Shown here: positions 25,437 through 34,768 of the stretch, piece after piece
Position numbering within the stretch: the first letter of the stretch is position 1
Layout: each line of letters starts with the position of its first letter
Assembly: GCF_900116005.1 (NCBI RefSeq)
Contig: NZ_FOYI01000004.1
Span: forward strand, 124,001-188,000
From: Poseidonocella sedimentorum
Lineage (GTDB): Bacteria; Pseudomonadota; Alphaproteobacteria; Rhodobacterales; Rhodobacteraceae
Length of the DNA: 64,000 nt
Reading direction: 5' to 3'
Made by a program: the position numbers and the translations under genes
Notes under the pieces: model-generated
Told to the model about the DNA's origin: nothing
Databases searched by the model: none
What the model saw: only the letters and a program-made list of their open reading frames with translations

Positions 25437-26453
25437 TTAGCGGAACGGCGGCGAGTATTGCAGCCCGCCCTCGGTCCAGAGCGCGTTCAGACCGCGCGCA
25501 AGGCCGATCGGCGTGTTCTCACCGATGTTGCGTTCGAAGATCTCACCGTAGTTGCCCACGGCGGCAATCGCGCGCACGGCAAAGTCCGCGTCGAGGCCCA
25601 GCATCGCGCCGAGGCTGCCTTCGGAACCGAGCATCCGGTTGATTTCGGGGTTGTCGGTCCCTTTGGCGAGCTCTGCCACGTTGGCGGAGGTCACACCGGT
25701 TTCTTCGGCGGCAACCAGCGCGTTTTGCACCCAGCGGACCACGTCGGCCCATTCATCATCGCCGTGACGCACTGCGGGGCCAAGCGGCTCCTTGGAGACG
25801 ATCTCGGGCAGGATGATGTAGGCGGCGGGGTCTTTCAGAGCGGCGCGGACACCGGCAAGCGCGGAGGCGTCGGTGGTGTAGACGTCGCAGGCGCCTTCTT
25901 CGAAGAGGGCCTTGGCTTCGGTCGTGCCGCCGACGGGCAGCGGCTCGTAGGACATGCCGTTGACGCGGAAGAAGTCGGCGAGGTTGAGCTCGGTGGTGGT
26001 GCCCGTCTCGATGCAGACGGTCGCGCCTTCAAGCTCCTTGGCGGAGGTCACGCCAAGCTCCTTGGGGACCATGAAGCCCTGGCCGTCGTAATAGTTGATG
26101 CCGACGAAGGTGGTCTTGAGGTCCACGTCGCGCGAGAAGGTCCATGTGGTGGTGCGGTAGAGCAGGTCGACCTGACCGGAGCTCAGCGCGGTGAAGCGGT
26201 TTTTCGACGACAGCTCGATGTATTCCACCGCGTCACTGTCGTTGAAGATGGCGGCGCCGAGCGCACGGCAGAAATCAACATCGAAGCCCTGGTGGTTGCC
26301 TTCGCTGTCGCGCGCGGAGAAGCCGAGTGTTCCCTCTGTCACGCCACAATGGATTTTACCGCGATCCTTGATGTCGTCGAGCGTTGCTGCCGCCGATGCG
26401 CCGGCCACAAGCCCCGCCCCAACGAGCGCTCCAAAGAACACTGTCTTTTTCAT
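25437..26453 (-). CDS. bztA: Glutamate/glutamine/aspartate/asparagine-binding periplasmic protein BztA
   Basis: A 338-residue secreted binding protein. The signal peptide (MKKTVFFGALVGAGLVAGAS, cleaved before AATLDDIK) is followed by a SBP_bac_3 fold that includes CGVTEGTLGFSA, GFDVDFCRA and the YYDGQGFMV loop. Length and neighbours match BztA/AapJ. An AGGAAGAGG site is 6 bp upstream. It is the first gene of bztABCD. Confidence 0.93.
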   Translation of the reverse strand: MKKTVFFGALVGAGLVAGASAAATLDDIKDRGKIHCGVTEGTLGFSARDSEGNHQGFDVDFCRALGAAIFNDSDAVEYIELSSKNRFTALSSGQVDLLYRTTTWTFSRDVDLKTTFVGINYYDGQGFMVPKELGVTSAKELEGATVCIETGTTTELNLADFFRVNGMSYEPLPVGGTTEAKALFEEGACDVYTTDASALAGVRAALKDPAAYIILPEIVSKEPLGPAVRHGDDEWADVVRWVQNALVAAEETGVTSANVAELAKGTDNPEINRMLGSEGSLGAMLGLDADFAVRAIAAVGNYGEIFERNIGENTPIGLARGLNALWTEGGLQYSPPFR

Positions 26454-26668
26454 GTCTACCTCTTCCTGTCTTACACGTCCCTGTCCCAGGACGAATTACG
26501 CAACCTCGATGGTGCATCTCTTTGCCCAATCGAGGTCGTCCCCCATTGAGTGGACAAAGTGTGGGGGGATTCATCTGAATTCGTCAAGGCATAGATCAGC
26601 AATTTTGATCGATTGACGTGCAGTCGCCTTCAAATGAAGCACGGCGCCGCGCGGGCCCGAGACGCGGC
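26454..26668 (-). promoter_or_regulatory. bztA upstream region
   Basis: No gene is seen. On the minus strand TTGACG with an 18-bp spacer and CACACT is a possible promoter (about 26550-26590). Between it and the start lies a long-looped inverted repeat, CCTCGAT...ATCGAGG (26502-26533), that could form a leader structure or a regulator site. A GATCA-N7-TGATC repeat is near 26595-26611. Confidence 0.4.
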
Positions 26669-27379
26669 TCAGGCGCGGTGCAGATCGAGGAAGCGGCGAG
26701 CGCGTTTAAATTCTTGTAATTTATAGTCATTTTCTTGTTCGGCCTCGGCGTCCACGCCCCAGATTTCCTGCTGGTAGCGTTGGTCCAGACGGGACAGTGC
26801 CCAGATATCATCCATGCTCATGCGATGATTTTCGGCAGCGAGCCCCAATATGAGCGAGCCGGTGAGCGTGACGAATTCGTGCACGGCGGTCAGCTCAAAC
26901 GGATCGAAAGCCCGCAAAACGTGCGAAAGCGCTTTGAGACTCGCGTCCGGTTGGGGCACGAACATCACCCCGCGCGCCCGTTCCAGTGGCGCGCCGTAGC
27001 GCTCGGCGGCCCAGTCAAGCAGCGGATCCCAGCCCGCGTTCTGGCGCTGGACGAGGCTCTCGGGGCTCTCGGCGCGGTAGCACAGAAGATCCGTCTCGCC
27101 GTACTCGGCAAGGTGGTCACAGACCTCCTCGAACTGCGGCACGACCCGGTCAATCGCCGCGTTCGCCGCGCGCGTGACCGGCATGCTCAGCGGATCGACC
27201 CGCTCGCCTTGTGCTGCCCATTCCTCGGCAATCGCCTCGGCCATGGCCCGGGAGGGGACCGCAAGCGGCGTCTTGGCCGGGGTGCGCAGCGGGCGACCGT
27301 CGAGCCGTACGCCAAACCCTGTGTCTTCCGGCGCGACCTCGCTCGCCGTCCAGAACCGTTTCGCCGCCACACCGCTCAT
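26669..27379 (-). CDS. ATP12-family F1-ATPase assembly chaperone
   Basis: A 236-residue ATP12 homologue. ATP12 binds the F1 alpha subunit during assembly in mitochondria and alphaproteobacteria. Family segments include GFGVRLDGRPLRTPAK near the N-terminus, EWAAQGERVDPLSMP and DLLCYRA, and a C-terminal WGVDAEAE. It overlaps the HAD gene by 4 bp. The host's F1 operon is not in the window. Confidence 0.9.
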   Translation of the reverse strand: MSGVAAKRFWTASEVAPEDTGFGVRLDGRPLRTPAKTPLAVPSRAMAEAIAEEWAAQGERVDPLSMPVTRAANAAIDRVVPQFEEVCDHLAEYGETDLLCYRAESPESLVQRQNAGWDPLLDWAAERYGAPLERARGVMFVPQPDASLKALSHVLRAFDPFELTAVHEFVTLTGSLILGLAAENHRMSMDDIWALSRLDQRYQQEIWGVDAEAEQENDYKLQEFKRARRFLDLHRA

Positions 27380-28044
27380 ACGGGATATCTCCAGAGCTGG
27401 GCCAGCGCCGGGGGCACCTCGTGGAAATGGGAGACGAGCCGCGTGGCCTCCCCCAGTTCCTCGGCGCGGTGATAGCCCCAGGTGACGCCGAATGCGGCGA
27501 CCCCGGCGGCGCGCGCCATGCCCATATCATAGCTTGTGTCGCCGATCATCACGGCGGCGTCCGGCTCCACATCGGCCTCCGCAAGCGCGGCCTGCAACAT
27601 CTCGGGGTGCGGCTTGGAGGCATGGACATCGCCGGTCTGCAGCGTGACGAACATATCGACGAGCCCATGCGCCTCGATCAGCCGGTCCAGCCCGCGGCGG
27701 GACTTCCCGGTGGCCACGCCAAGGACGAAATCCTCCCGGCTGTTGAGCAGGGTGAGCACCTCCCGCGCCCCGTCGAACAGCGGCTCTGGCGCGCCGCCCT
27801 CCATCCGGTCGAAATAGGCTTCCTTGTAGGCGTCGACCATCTGCGCCAGAACCGCCTCGCTCTGGCCGGGGGACAGCCGGGCGATGGCCTGTGGCAGCGA
27901 AAGCCCGACGATCGAGAGCACCTGCCCGCGCGAGGGGGCGGGCGCGCCGATGGCGGCAAAGGCGGCGGTCATCGCGTGGATGATATCGGCCTGACTGTCG
28001 ACGAGTGTGCCGTCGACGTCAAAGACCACGAGCTTGCGCGTCAT
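27376..28044 (-). CDS. HAD-superfamily hydrolase (phosphoglycolate-phosphatase-like)
   Basis: A 222-residue HAD phosphatase. Motif I is VFDVDGTLVDS (nucleophile Asp), a GVATGKS motif II follows, then KPHPEML (Lys) and the GDTSYDMGMAR motif IV. An alpha-helical cap follows motif I. ATG 28044 fits the Asp motif position; the frame runs to 28092 inside rluC. It overlaps both neighbours by 4 bp, so translation is coupled. The substrate is not known; phosphoglycolate or a small phosphosugar are likely. Confidence 0.87.
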   Translation of the reverse strand: MTRKLVVFDVDGTLVDSQADIIHAMTAAFAAIGAPAPSRGQVLSIVGLSLPQAIARLSPGQSEAVLAQMVDAYKEAYFDRMEGGAPEPLFDGAREVLTLLNSREDFVLGVATGKSRRGLDRLIEAHGLVDMFVTLQTGDVHASKPHPEMLQAALAEADVEPDAAVMIGDTSYDMGMARAAGVAAFGVTWGYHRAEELGEATRLVSHFHEVPPALAQLWRYPV

Positions 28045-29087
28045 GCCCCGTCCTCCCCGAAGGGATCCGCCGGCACGTCCCCGTCGCGCCATTGCATGAA
28101 GTCCCAGGTGCGGGCCATGTGCTCGGGCAACGCGGCGGTGAGGGTCAGGGAGCGGCCGCTCACCGGGTGGCGCACGGTGAGGCTGCGGGCGTGGAGATGC
28201 AGCTTGCGGCTGATCTGGCCGCCCAGTTGGGCGCCCCAGCCATCGCCAAGGTTTTCCTGCCCCGAGCCGCCGTATTTGCCATCGCCGATAATCGGGTGCC
28301 CGATTTCGGCCATGTGCGCGCGAAGCTGGTGGGTCCGGCCCGTGATCGGCTCCAGCGCGACCCAGGCCGCGCGTTTGGCGAGCGGCGCGAGCACGGCGTA
28401 GTCGGTCTCGGCGCGCTTGGCGCCGGGGGTGCGGTCCACCTCGCCCGGCAGCACGCAGCGCATCTTCTCGCCCTCACCCGACTCGCCGTGCCCGGGCGCT
28501 TTGATCAGCCCGTATTTGATCGTCCCCATCGCCGGGCTCGGCACGCCGCCGACCGCGGCCCAATAGATCTTGCGCGTGTTGCGGTGCCGGAAGCCGGCGG
28601 TCAGATCCGCGGCGACGGCCCGGCTCCGCGCCAGCAGCAGAACGCCTGACGTGTCCTTGTCGAGCCGGTGGACGAGGCGCGGGTTCTCGTCGAGCCCGAA
28701 CCGCAGCGCGGCCCCTAGCCCGTCCACGTGGCGGGTCAGCTTGCTGCCGCCCTGCACCGGCAGGCCGGGCGGTTTGTTGAGCGCGATGATGTGGTCGTCG
28801 CGGTAGATCACCGCGCCCTGGATCATCTTTTCATCGGCCTGCGAAATCCGCGGCCCCTTGTCCGGCTCCGGCGCGTTGGCATCCGGCAGGGGCGGGACGC
28901 GCACATCCTGCCCCGCTTCGAGCCGGCTGTTGGCCTTGACGCGCTTGCCATCCACCCGCAGATCGCCCTTGCGGCACATCTTCTCGATGCGCCCCTGCGT
29001 CAGCTGCGGAAAGAGGCGCCTGAGCCAGCGGTCCAGCCGCTGGTCGCTGTCGCCCTCGTCGACGGTGATGGTCTGGACCCGGCTCAT
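28041..29087 (-). CDS. rluC: RluA-family 23S rRNA pseudouridine synthase (RluC-like)
   Basis: A 348-residue enzyme with an N-terminal S4 RNA-binding domain (RLDRWLRRLFPQLTQGRIEKM) and the RluA catalytic motif RLVHRLDKDTSG with its Asp. GRTHQLRAHMAEIGHPIIGD confirms the family. RluC modifies 23S rRNA positions 955, 2504 and 2580 in E. coli; an RluD or other RluA specificity cannot be ruled out. It overlaps crcB and the HAD gene by 4 bp each. Confidence 0.85.
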   Translation of the reverse strand: MSRVQTITVDEGDSDQRLDRWLRRLFPQLTQGRIEKMCRKGDLRVDGKRVKANSRLEAGQDVRVPPLPDANAPEPDKGPRISQADEKMIQGAVIYRDDHIIALNKPPGLPVQGGSKLTRHVDGLGAALRFGLDENPRLVHRLDKDTSGVLLLARSRAVAADLTAGFRHRNTRKIYWAAVGGVPSPAMGTIKYGLIKAPGHGESGEGEKMRCVLPGEVDRTPGAKRAETDYAVLAPLAKRAAWVALEPITGRTHQLRAHMAEIGHPIIGDGKYGGSGQENLGDGWGAQLGGQISRKLHLHARSLTVRHPVSGRSLTLTAALPEHMARTWDFMQWRDGDVPADPFGEDGA

Positions 29088-29461
29088 GCGTAAACCCCGC
29101 GTGCGATCATGACCCCGGCCATCAGCGCAAGGATCGACAGCGCCACCGAGATGAGTACGTAGAGCGCCGCCTGCCCGGCCTGGCCCCGCTCCAGCAGGGT
29201 CACCGTTTCAAGCGAAAAGGCGGAGAAGGTCGTGAAGCCGCCGAGCAGCCCGGTCATCACGAAGGGGCTCAGATGCGTCAGCCCGCGATGGGCGGCCATG
29301 ACCACGAAAACCCCCATGATGAAGGAGCCCAGGATATTGACGGTGATGACGCCCATGGGGAAGCCCGGCCCGACGAGGCGCAGCACCCCGATCCCGGTCA
29401 GGTAGCGCAGCGTTGCGCCGATCGCGCCACCCGCAGCGACGGATAAGATATTTGCCAGCAT
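29084..29461 (-). CDS. crcB: Fluoride channel CrcB
   Basis: A 125-residue four-helix membrane protein with the Fluc/CrcB signatures GATLRYLTG, TVNILGSFIMG and GGFTTFSAFSLE. It exports fluoride as a dual-topology dimer. It begins 31 bp after rarA and overlaps rluC by 4 bp. No room exists for a fluoride riboswitch immediately upstream, so its expression is tied to rarA. Confidence 0.94.
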   Translation of the reverse strand: MLANILSVAAGGAIGATLRYLTGIGVLRLVGPGFPMGVITVNILGSFIMGVFVVMAAHRGLTHLSPFVMTGLLGGFTTFSAFSLETVTLLERGQAGQAALYVLISVALSILALMAGVMIARGVYA

Positions 29462-29492
29462 GAGGATCGTGTCGCGTGAGGGGGCGGGCTTG

Positions 29493-30833
29493 TCAAGCGT
29501 CGCCGGGCGCTTCGCCGGCCCGCTTGGTCCGAAGTTTGGCGAAATAGTCCAGTCGCTTCTTCAGGTCCCGCTCGAAGCCGCGTTCGACCGGCGCATAGAG
29601 GGCCGGGCGCGCCATGCCGTCGGGGAAGTAGTTCTGGCCCGAAAACCCGTCTTCGGCGTCGTGGTCATAGGCGTAGCCGGAGCCATATCCTTGCTCCTTC
29701 ATGAGCGAAGTGGGCGCGTTGAGGATGTGTTTGGGGGGCGGCGCGCTGCCGGTTTTCCTGGCCGCGGAAACCGCACCCTTGTAGGCCACATATGCGGCGT
29801 TCGATTTCGGCGCGAGCGCGAGATAGACCAGCGCCTGCGCCAGCGCGAGCTCGCCCTCGGGGCTGCCCAGGCGCTCATAGGTTTCCCAGCTTTGCAGGCA
29901 GATCGATTGCGCCTGCGGATCGGCGAGGCCGATATCCTCAACCGCCATCCGCGTGATCCGGCGGGCAAGGTAGCGCGGGTCCTCGCCCCCTTCCAGCATC
30001 CGCGCGAACCAGTAAAGCGCCGCATCCGGGTCAGAGCCGCGCACCGATTTATGCAGCGCGGAAATCAGGTTGTAGTGGGCGTCGCCCGACTTGTCGTATT
30101 GCGCCGCCCGCCGCATGAGCCGGGTCGAAAGACCCTTGGGGTCGAGCTTGCCCTTGACCGTCCAGGCCATGATCTGTTCGATCAGATTGAGCAGCGCCCG
30201 CCCGTCGCCATCGGCCATCTCCAGAAGCGCCTCACGCGCGGGGCCGTCCAGCGGGAGCGCTTTGCCAAGCTCCTGTTCGGCCCGCTGAGCAAGGCGCTCC
30301 AGATCGGCCAGCGACAGGCGCTCGAGGATGAGAACCTGCGCGCGCGACAGCACGGCGGCGTTGAGCTCAAACGACGGGTTCTCGGTCGTGGCGCCCACGA
30401 GCAGGATCGTTCCGTCTTCCATATGCGGCAGGAACCCGTCCTGCTGCGCCTTGTTGAACCGATGAATCTCGTCGACAAAGAGCAGCGTCCCCTGCCCGTT
30501 CGCGCGCCGGTGTTTGGCCGCTTCGAAGACCTTGCGCAGCTCCGGCACACCGGAGAAAATCGCGCTGATCTGAACGAAGTTGAGATCGGTTTCATCCGCA
30601 AGGAGTCGCGCGATGGTCGTCTTGCCGACACCCGGAGGCCCCCAGAAAATCAGCGACGACAGACTGCCCGACGCGAGCATGACGCCCAGCGGCGCATCGG
30701 GCCCAAGCACCTGCTCCTGCCCGATGACCTCGCCAAGCGCCTTGGGCCGCAGGCGGTCCGCGAGGGGGCGCGTCTCGATGCCCGCGGCCGGGGCTTGGGA
30801 CGTGTTCGTGGAGCTTTCAAAGAGATCGGCCAT
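29493..30833 (-). CDS. rarA: Replication-associated recombination protein A (RarA/MgsA)
   Basis: A 446-residue AAA+ ATPase. Walker A is GPPGVGKTT, Walker B is FVDEIHRF, and the sensor-1 segment is [12 protein letters not shown]. The C-terminal half has the RarA tetramerisation region ([21 protein letters not shown]-type sequence). ATG 30833 (MADLFES) is chosen, because the frame extending to 31217 overlaps the divergent DCC gene. RarA acts at stalled replication forks. Confidence 0.93.
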   Translation of the reverse strand: MADLFESSTNTSQAPAAGIETRPLADRLRPKALGEVIGQEQVLGPDAPLGVMLASGSLSSLIFWGPPGVGKTTIARLLADETDLNFVQISAIFSGVPELRKVFEAAKHRRANGQGTLLFVDEIHRFNKAQQDGFLPHMEDGTILLVGATTENPSFELNAAVLSRAQVLILERLSLADLERLAQRAEQELGKALPLDGPAREALLEMADGDGRALLNLIEQIMAWTVKGKLDPKGLSTRLMRRAAQYDKSGDAHYNLISALHKSVRGSDPDAALYWFARMLEGGEDPRYLARRITRMAVEDIGLADPQAQSICLQSWETYERLGSPEGELALAQALVYLALAPKSNAAYVAYKGAVSAARKTGSAPPPKHILNAPTSLMKEQGYGSGYAYDHDAEDGFSGQNYFPDGMARPALYAPVERGFERDLKKRLDYFAKLRTKRAGEAPGDA

Positions 30834-30994
30834 CCGCCATGCTTTCCTCGATCGGCCCCAACCTGGCGCCGGGGGCTCGTCCGGTATGTCCCCGCCCGAC
30901 GGTTCATGCAAGCCATGCGCGCGCCCCTCCGCGGCAGTTCGCCGCTTGGCCCGCGATCCGATCGGTCCTATGTTGCGATCAGGAGGCCTCGCCC

Positions 30995-31384
30995 ATGACC
31001 AAACCCGCCAGGACCCGCGCGCTCTACAACAGCGATTGCCCCGTCTGCAATTCGGAGATGTGCCACTACGAGGCCTATGCCGCCGAGGCCGGCCTCCCGA
31101 TTGCCTTTGACGATCTGAACAAGATTGATCTGGCGGCGTGGGGCGTGACCGAAGACGACGCGACGCGGCTGCTCCACGTGGTTCACGAAGGCAAGCTCCA
31201 CATCGGGTTCGATGCAATGCTGATCCTCTGGGCGCAGATGCCGCGCTACCGGCTTCTCGCGCGGGTATTCCGCCTGCCCATCCTCCATCAGGTGTCGGAC
31301 TGGTCCTACCGTCACATCGTCGCCCGGATCATCTACGAGCGGCACCTGCGGCGAAAGGCCAGAGCGGCGGTCTCGGCGAAATAG
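30995..31384 (+). CDS. DCC-family thiol-disulfide oxidoreductase-like protein (DUF393)
   Basis: A 129-residue protein. The D-C-x-x-C signature is [12 protein letters not shown] at residues 12-23, followed by [12 protein letters not shown] and [14 protein letters not shown], which match the DUF393 (DCC) family. AGGAGG precedes the ATG. It diverges from rarA and converges on rplQ with a terminator between. Family members are thought to act in redox chemistry, but no substrate is known. Confidence 0.85.
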   Translation: MTKPARTRALYNSDCPVCNSEMCHYEAYAAEAGLPIAFDDLNKIDLAAWGVTEDDATRLLHVVHEGKLHIGFDAMLILWAQMPRYRLLARVFRLPILHQVSDWSYRHIVARIIYERHLRRKARAAVSAK

Positions 31385-31402
31385 GTCTTTCGAGCGCAAA
31401 CG

Positions 31403-31432
31403 AAAAAGGCCCCGCTGAACCCAGCGAGGCCT
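31403..31432 (-). terminator. Terminator of the rplQ end of the ribosomal cluster
   Basis: On the minus strand GGCCTCGCTG-GGTT-CAGCGGGGCC is a strong stem followed by TTTTTCGTTT. It lies 25 bp after the rplQ stop and ends the tuf-to-rplQ ribosomal transcription. In the plus direction only a weak T-rich stretch follows it. Confidence 0.85.
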
Positions 31433-31457
31433 CTGAATTTCGGTCGCGAGACGCGCT

Positions 31458-31877
31458 TTACTCGTCGGCTGCTTCCGCAGTTTCAAGGCGCGCCTTGTCG
31501 CCTGCGCCTTTGGCATCGACGTCGCGGTCAACGAATTCGATGATCGCCATCGGCGCCATGTCGCCATAGCGGAAACCCGCTTTCAGGATACGGACGTAGC
31601 CGCCCTGACGCTCGGCGTAGCGCGGTCCAAGAATTTCGAAGAGTTTCTCGACATAGGCATCCTGCTTGAGGCGGGATGCGGCCTGACGGCGGGCGTGCAG
31701 GTCGCCGCGCTTGGCAAGCGTGATGAGTTTTTCGACGATGGGCCGAAGCTCTTTGGCTTTGGGCAGGGTCGTCTTGATTTGCTCATGTTCGATGAGCGAG
31801 CCGGCCATGTTGGCAAAGAGCGCCTTGCGGTGCTCATGGGTGCGGTTCAGGCGGCGGTAGCCTCGTGCGTGACGCAT
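31458..31877 (-). CDS. rplQ: 50S ribosomal protein L17
   Basis: A 139-residue protein beginning [20 protein letters not shown], the canonical L17 start, with [18 protein letters not shown]-type core and GGYVRI. The C-terminus has a short acidic/Ala-rich extension. It is the last gene of the alpha operon, after rpoA with a 148-bp gap. Confidence 0.97.
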   Translation of the reverse strand: MRHARGYRRLNRTHEHRKALFANMAGSLIEHEQIKTTLPKAKELRPIVEKLITLAKRGDLHARRQAASRLKQDAYVEKLFEILGPRYAERQGGYVRILKAGFRYGDMAPMAIIEFVDRDVDAKGAGDKARLETAEAADE

Positions 31878-32015
31878 GGGTTGATCCTTTTACATTTTGC
31901 TTTGTCCGGAGCCCTGTTGCGTGCAGAGCCCTCACCTATTGGGGCATTATGCCCGGGTCGTGATGCGCCCCCGTCCACGATGGCGCGCCGCGGCGCGATA
32001 TCATGGGCAGGAGCG

Positions 32016-32041
32016 CGAAGACAACTCAGAAGTTGTCTTCG
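32016..32041 (-). other. Hairpin spanning the rpoA stop codon
   Basis: CGAAGACAACT (32016-32026) and AGTTGTCTTCG (32031-32041) are perfect 11-bp inverted arms with a 4-base loop. They cover the last codons of rpoA and its TGA. A coding constraint on one arm and pairing on the other suggests selection for an RNA structure at the rpoA-rplQ junction, such as a processing or partial-termination site. Confidence 0.6.
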
Positions 32042-33042
32042 AACTTCTTGGCGAGATCCTCGATGTTCTCCGGCGGCCAATCCTCGACATCCATGCCGAG
32101 GTGCAGACCCATGCCCGAGAGCACTTCCTTGATCTCGTTGAGCGACTTGCGGCCGAAGTTCGGAGTGCGGAGCATCTCGGCTTCGGTCTTCTGGATCAGG
32201 TCGCCAATGTAGACGATGTTGTCGTTCTTCAGGCAGTTCGCGGACCGCACCGAAAGCTCGAGTTCGTCGACCTTCTTGAGGAGAAGCGGGTTGAATTCCA
32301 GCCCATCGTCCTCGGACTCACGGCCCGCCGATTCCGGCTCGTCGAAGTTGACGAAGATCGACAGCTGATCCTGCAGGATACGCGCGGCGTAGGCCACGGC
32401 GTCTTCCGGCGTGACGGAGCCGTCGGTTTCGATCTTGAGCGTCAGCTTGTCATAGTCGAGCACCTGGCCCTCACGGGTCGGCTGCACGTCATAGGCGACT
32501 TTCTTGACCGGCGAATAGATCGCATCGATCGGGATGAGCCCGATGGGCGCGTCTTCCGGCTTGTTCTTGTCAGCCGCGACATAGCCCTTACCGGTGTTGA
32601 CGGTCAGTTCCATGTAGAGATCCGCGCCCTCATCGAGGTGGCAGATCACGTGTTCGCGGTTGAGCACTTCGATGCCCGCGCTGTCGGAGATGTCGCCGGC
32701 GGTGACGGCTCCGGGGCCTTTGGCGTTGATCGATACGCGCTTGGGGCCTTCGACGTCCATCTTCAGGCTCACGCCCTTGAGGTTGAGGACGATGTCGGTC
32801 ACGTCCTCGCGAACGCCCGGCACCGAGGAGAACTCGTGCAGCACGTTGTCGATCTGCACGCTGGTGATCGCCGCGCCTTGCAGCGAGCTGATCAGCACGC
32901 GGCGCAGCGCGTTGCCGAGCGTGAGGCCAAAGCCACGCTCCAGCGGTTCGGCGACCACGGTCGCCTGACGGGCCGGGTCGTTGCCCGGACGAATGTCAAG
33001 CTGTGTCGGCTTGATCAGTTCTGCCCAATTCTTATGGATCAT
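32026..33042 (-). CDS. rpoA: DNA-directed RNA polymerase alpha subunit
   Basis: A 338-residue alpha subunit. The N-terminal assembly domain ([12 protein letters not shown] onward, [19 protein letters not shown]) is followed by a linker and a C-terminal domain with [20 protein letters not shown] and [17 protein letters not shown] 33042 gives the standard length; a Met at 33054 adds four residues. It lies between rpsK and rplQ as in other proteobacteria. Confidence 0.97.
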   Translation of the reverse strand: MIHKNWAELIKPTQLDIRPGNDPARQATVVAEPLERGFGLTLGNALRRVLISSLQGAAITSVQIDNVLHEFSSVPGVREDVTDIVLNLKGVSLKMDVEGPKRVSINAKGPGAVTAGDISDSAGIEVLNREHVICHLDEGADLYMELTVNTGKGYVAADKNKPEDAPIGLIPIDAIYSPVKKVAYDVQPTREGQVLDYDKLTLKIETDGSVTPEDAVAYAARILQDQLSIFVNFDEPESAGRESEDDGLEFNPLLLKKVDELELSVRSANCLKNDNIVYIGDLIQKTEAEMLRTPNFGRKSLNEIKEVLSGMGLHLGMDVEDWPPENIEDLAKKFEDNF

Positions 33043-33112
33043 GCGTCCCTCCATTCCTGCTTCTGCCCCATGTCCAAAGGCAAGAAGCGCCCGAGGTTTA
33101 CAAATGACGTAA

Positions 33113-33139
33113 GGGGGCCGTGAAATTCACGCGGCCCCC
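33113..33139 (-). other. Hairpin between rpsK and rpoA
   Basis: GGGGGCC-GTGA and TCAC-GGCCCCC arms (two unpaired bases) enclose AAT in the 117-bp rpsK-rpoA gap. On the minus strand it is followed by TTACGTCATTTG, with no clean T-run. It may slow or partly terminate transcription before rpoA. Confidence 0.45.
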
Positions 33140-33159
33140 GAAGGTCGGTTATGCCTGTC

Positions 33160-33552
33160 TTAGACGCGACGGCGTTTCGGCGGACGGCAACCATTGTGGG
33201 CCATCGGCGTGACGTCGCGGATCGAGGTGATGTTGAAGCCGATCGCGGCCAGCGCGCGCAGCGCGGACTCGCGGCCCGAGCCGGGGCCCTGAACTTCAAC
33301 TTCGAGGGTACGAACGCCATGTTCCTGCGCTTTTTTGCCTGCGTCTTCCGCAGCCATCTGAGCGGCGTAGGGCGTCGACTTGCGCGAGCCCTTGAAGCCC
33401 ATGGTGCCGGCGGACGACCATGCGATCGCGTTGCCCTGCACATCCGAGATCAGGATCTTGGTGTTGTTGAACGACGAGTTCACATGCGCCACGCCTGCGG
33501 CGATGTTCTTGGAGGCCTTCTTCTTGCCTCCGCGACGGGTATCACGTGCCAT
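33160..33552 (-). CDS. rpsK: 30S ribosomal protein S11
   Basis: A 130-residue protein. [30 protein letters not shown], split here by family convention, and GRESALRAL with a C-terminal [13 protein letters not shown]-type end (here [13 protein letters not shown]) identify S11. The N-terminus is lysine-rich. It is 15 bp downstream of rpsM. Confidence 0.97.
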   Translation of the reverse strand: MARDTRRGGKKKASKNIAAGVAHVNSSFNNTKILISDVQGNAIAWSSAGTMGFKGSRKSTPYAAQMAAEDAGKKAQEHGVRTLEVEVQGPGSGRESALRALAAIGFNITSIRDVTPMAHNGCRPPKRRRV

Positions 33553-33567
33553 ATCTGAGTGCCTCCC

Positions 33568-33936
33568 TTACTTCTTCTTGCCGGCGATCGGCTTCGCCGG
33601 GCCCTTGCGGGTACGAGCGTTGGTGTGAGTACGCTGACCGCGCACGGGGAGGTTGCGGCGATGACGCAGGCCGCGGTAGCAGCCAAGGTCCATCAGGCGC
33701 TTGATGTTCATCTGCACTTCACGGCGCAGGTCGCCTTCGACGGTGAAGTTCGCATCGATATGCTCACGCATGGCGAGGACTTCGGAGTCGGAGAGCTCGT
33801 TCACGCGGCGCGACGGGTCAATCCCCACGGCTTCGCAAATGCTCTTGGCGGAGGAAGGGCCAATTCCAGTGATGTAGGTGAGGGCGATCGGAACCCGTTT
33901 GGCAGTCGGGATGTTAACGCCGGCGATACGTGCCAC
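33568..33936 (-). CDS. rpsM: 30S ribosomal protein S13
   Basis: A 122-residue protein. [33 protein letters not shown] and a basic C-terminal tail with [17 protein letters not shown] identify S13. It is the first gene of the alpha block, with its own promoter 140 bp upstream in a 249-bp gap after adk. Confidence 0.97.
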   Translation of the reverse strand: MARIAGVNIPTAKRVPIALTYITGIGPSSAKSICEAVGIDPSRRVNELSDSEVLAMREHIDANFTVEGDLRREVQMNIKRLMDLGCYRGLRHRRNLPVRGQRTHTNARTRKGPAKPIAGKKK

Positions 33937-34078
33937 GTGTCATGTCCTTTTACGTTGCGAGCCCGTAGCGCCAGGCTCTTTTTTCACAACCGGCCCCCAC
34001 GAATGAGGGAAGGCCTTTGAGTTTAGGTGATCTGGGCCGATTCGCATCGGCACGGATAGCTCCCTTGCGGGATGGCGC

Positions 34079-34107
34079 TGCTTATGGGGGATGGGTCCGG
34101 AGGTCAA
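34079..34107 (-). promoter_or_regulatory. Promoter of the rpsM-rpsK-rpoA-rplQ block
   Basis: On the minus strand TTGACC (34102-34107), a 17-bp spacer and TAAGCA (34079-34084) form a plausible promoter. It lies in the 249-bp gap between adk (ends 34186) and rpsM (starts 33936). The leader that follows contains a CCGAT-GCGA-ATCGG hairpin. It separates the alpha genes from secY-adk. Confidence 0.5.
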
Positions 34108-34185
34108 CCCCCTCTGGCGGGAGTCTCCCAACCCAGGGCCGAAACCCGCCCGAATGCAACAGATCCGGGTCGGGCCAGGCCGCGT

Positions 34186-34764
34186 TCAGCTGTCGAGGAT
34201 ACCCGCCACTGAGGCCGAAACCTCACTGATGGCGCCGAGCCCGTCAATCGAGCGCAGGGTACCCTTGGCGTAGTAGTAGCCGATGAGCGGCGCGGTCTTC
34301 TTGTAGTATTCCATCAGCCGGATGCGCACGCTGGCCTCGTTGTCATCGGCGCGGGCGGTCTGGCCGGCGGCCACGGCTTCGGCGGCGCGACCCACGATGC
34401 GCTTGACCAGCGTCTCGTCATCGACCTGCATCTCGATCACCGCATCGAGCTGCTCGCCATTGTCCACCAGCAGATCCGACAGCGCATCGGCCTGGGCCAG
34501 CGTCCGGGGGAAGCCGTCGAAGATGAAGCCGCCCTTCTTGTCGCCCTGAAGCTTCTCACGGATGAGGCCGATCACGATCTCGTCCGTCACCAGCTCACCG
34601 CGATCCATGATATCGGCAACCTTCTTGCCCATCTCCGTCCCGGAGCTGCGCGCTTCGCGCAGCATGTCGCCGGTGGAAAGCTGGATCATGTCGCGGGTCT
34701 CGACGAGGATCTTCGCCTGCGTCCCTTTGCCCGCGCCCGGCGGTCCGAGAAGGATGATGTTCAT
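34186..34764 (-). CDS. adk: Adenylate kinase
   Basis: A 192-residue nucleotide kinase. Walker A is [12 protein letters not shown], the AMP-site is [17 protein letters not shown] follows, and the short LID segment lacks the zinc cysteines, as in many Gram-negative short-form adenylate kinases. ATG 34764 is 4 bp after the secY stop; the frame reaching 34806 overlaps secY. Confidence 0.95.
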   Translation of the reverse strand: MNIILLGPPGAGKGTQAKILVETRDMIQLSTGDMLREARSSGTEMGKKVADIMDRGELVTDEIVIGLIREKLQGDKKGGFIFDGFPRTLAQADALSDLLVDNGEQLDAVIEMQVDDETLVKRIVGRAAEAVAAGQTARADDNEASVRIRLMEYYKKTAPLIGYYYAKGTLRSIDGLGAISEVSASVAGILDS

Positions 34765-34768
34765 GGAA

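Noticed and set aside
29462-29492. Fluoride riboswitch before crcB
   Set aside because: Only 31 bp separate crcB from rarA, too short for the aptamer.
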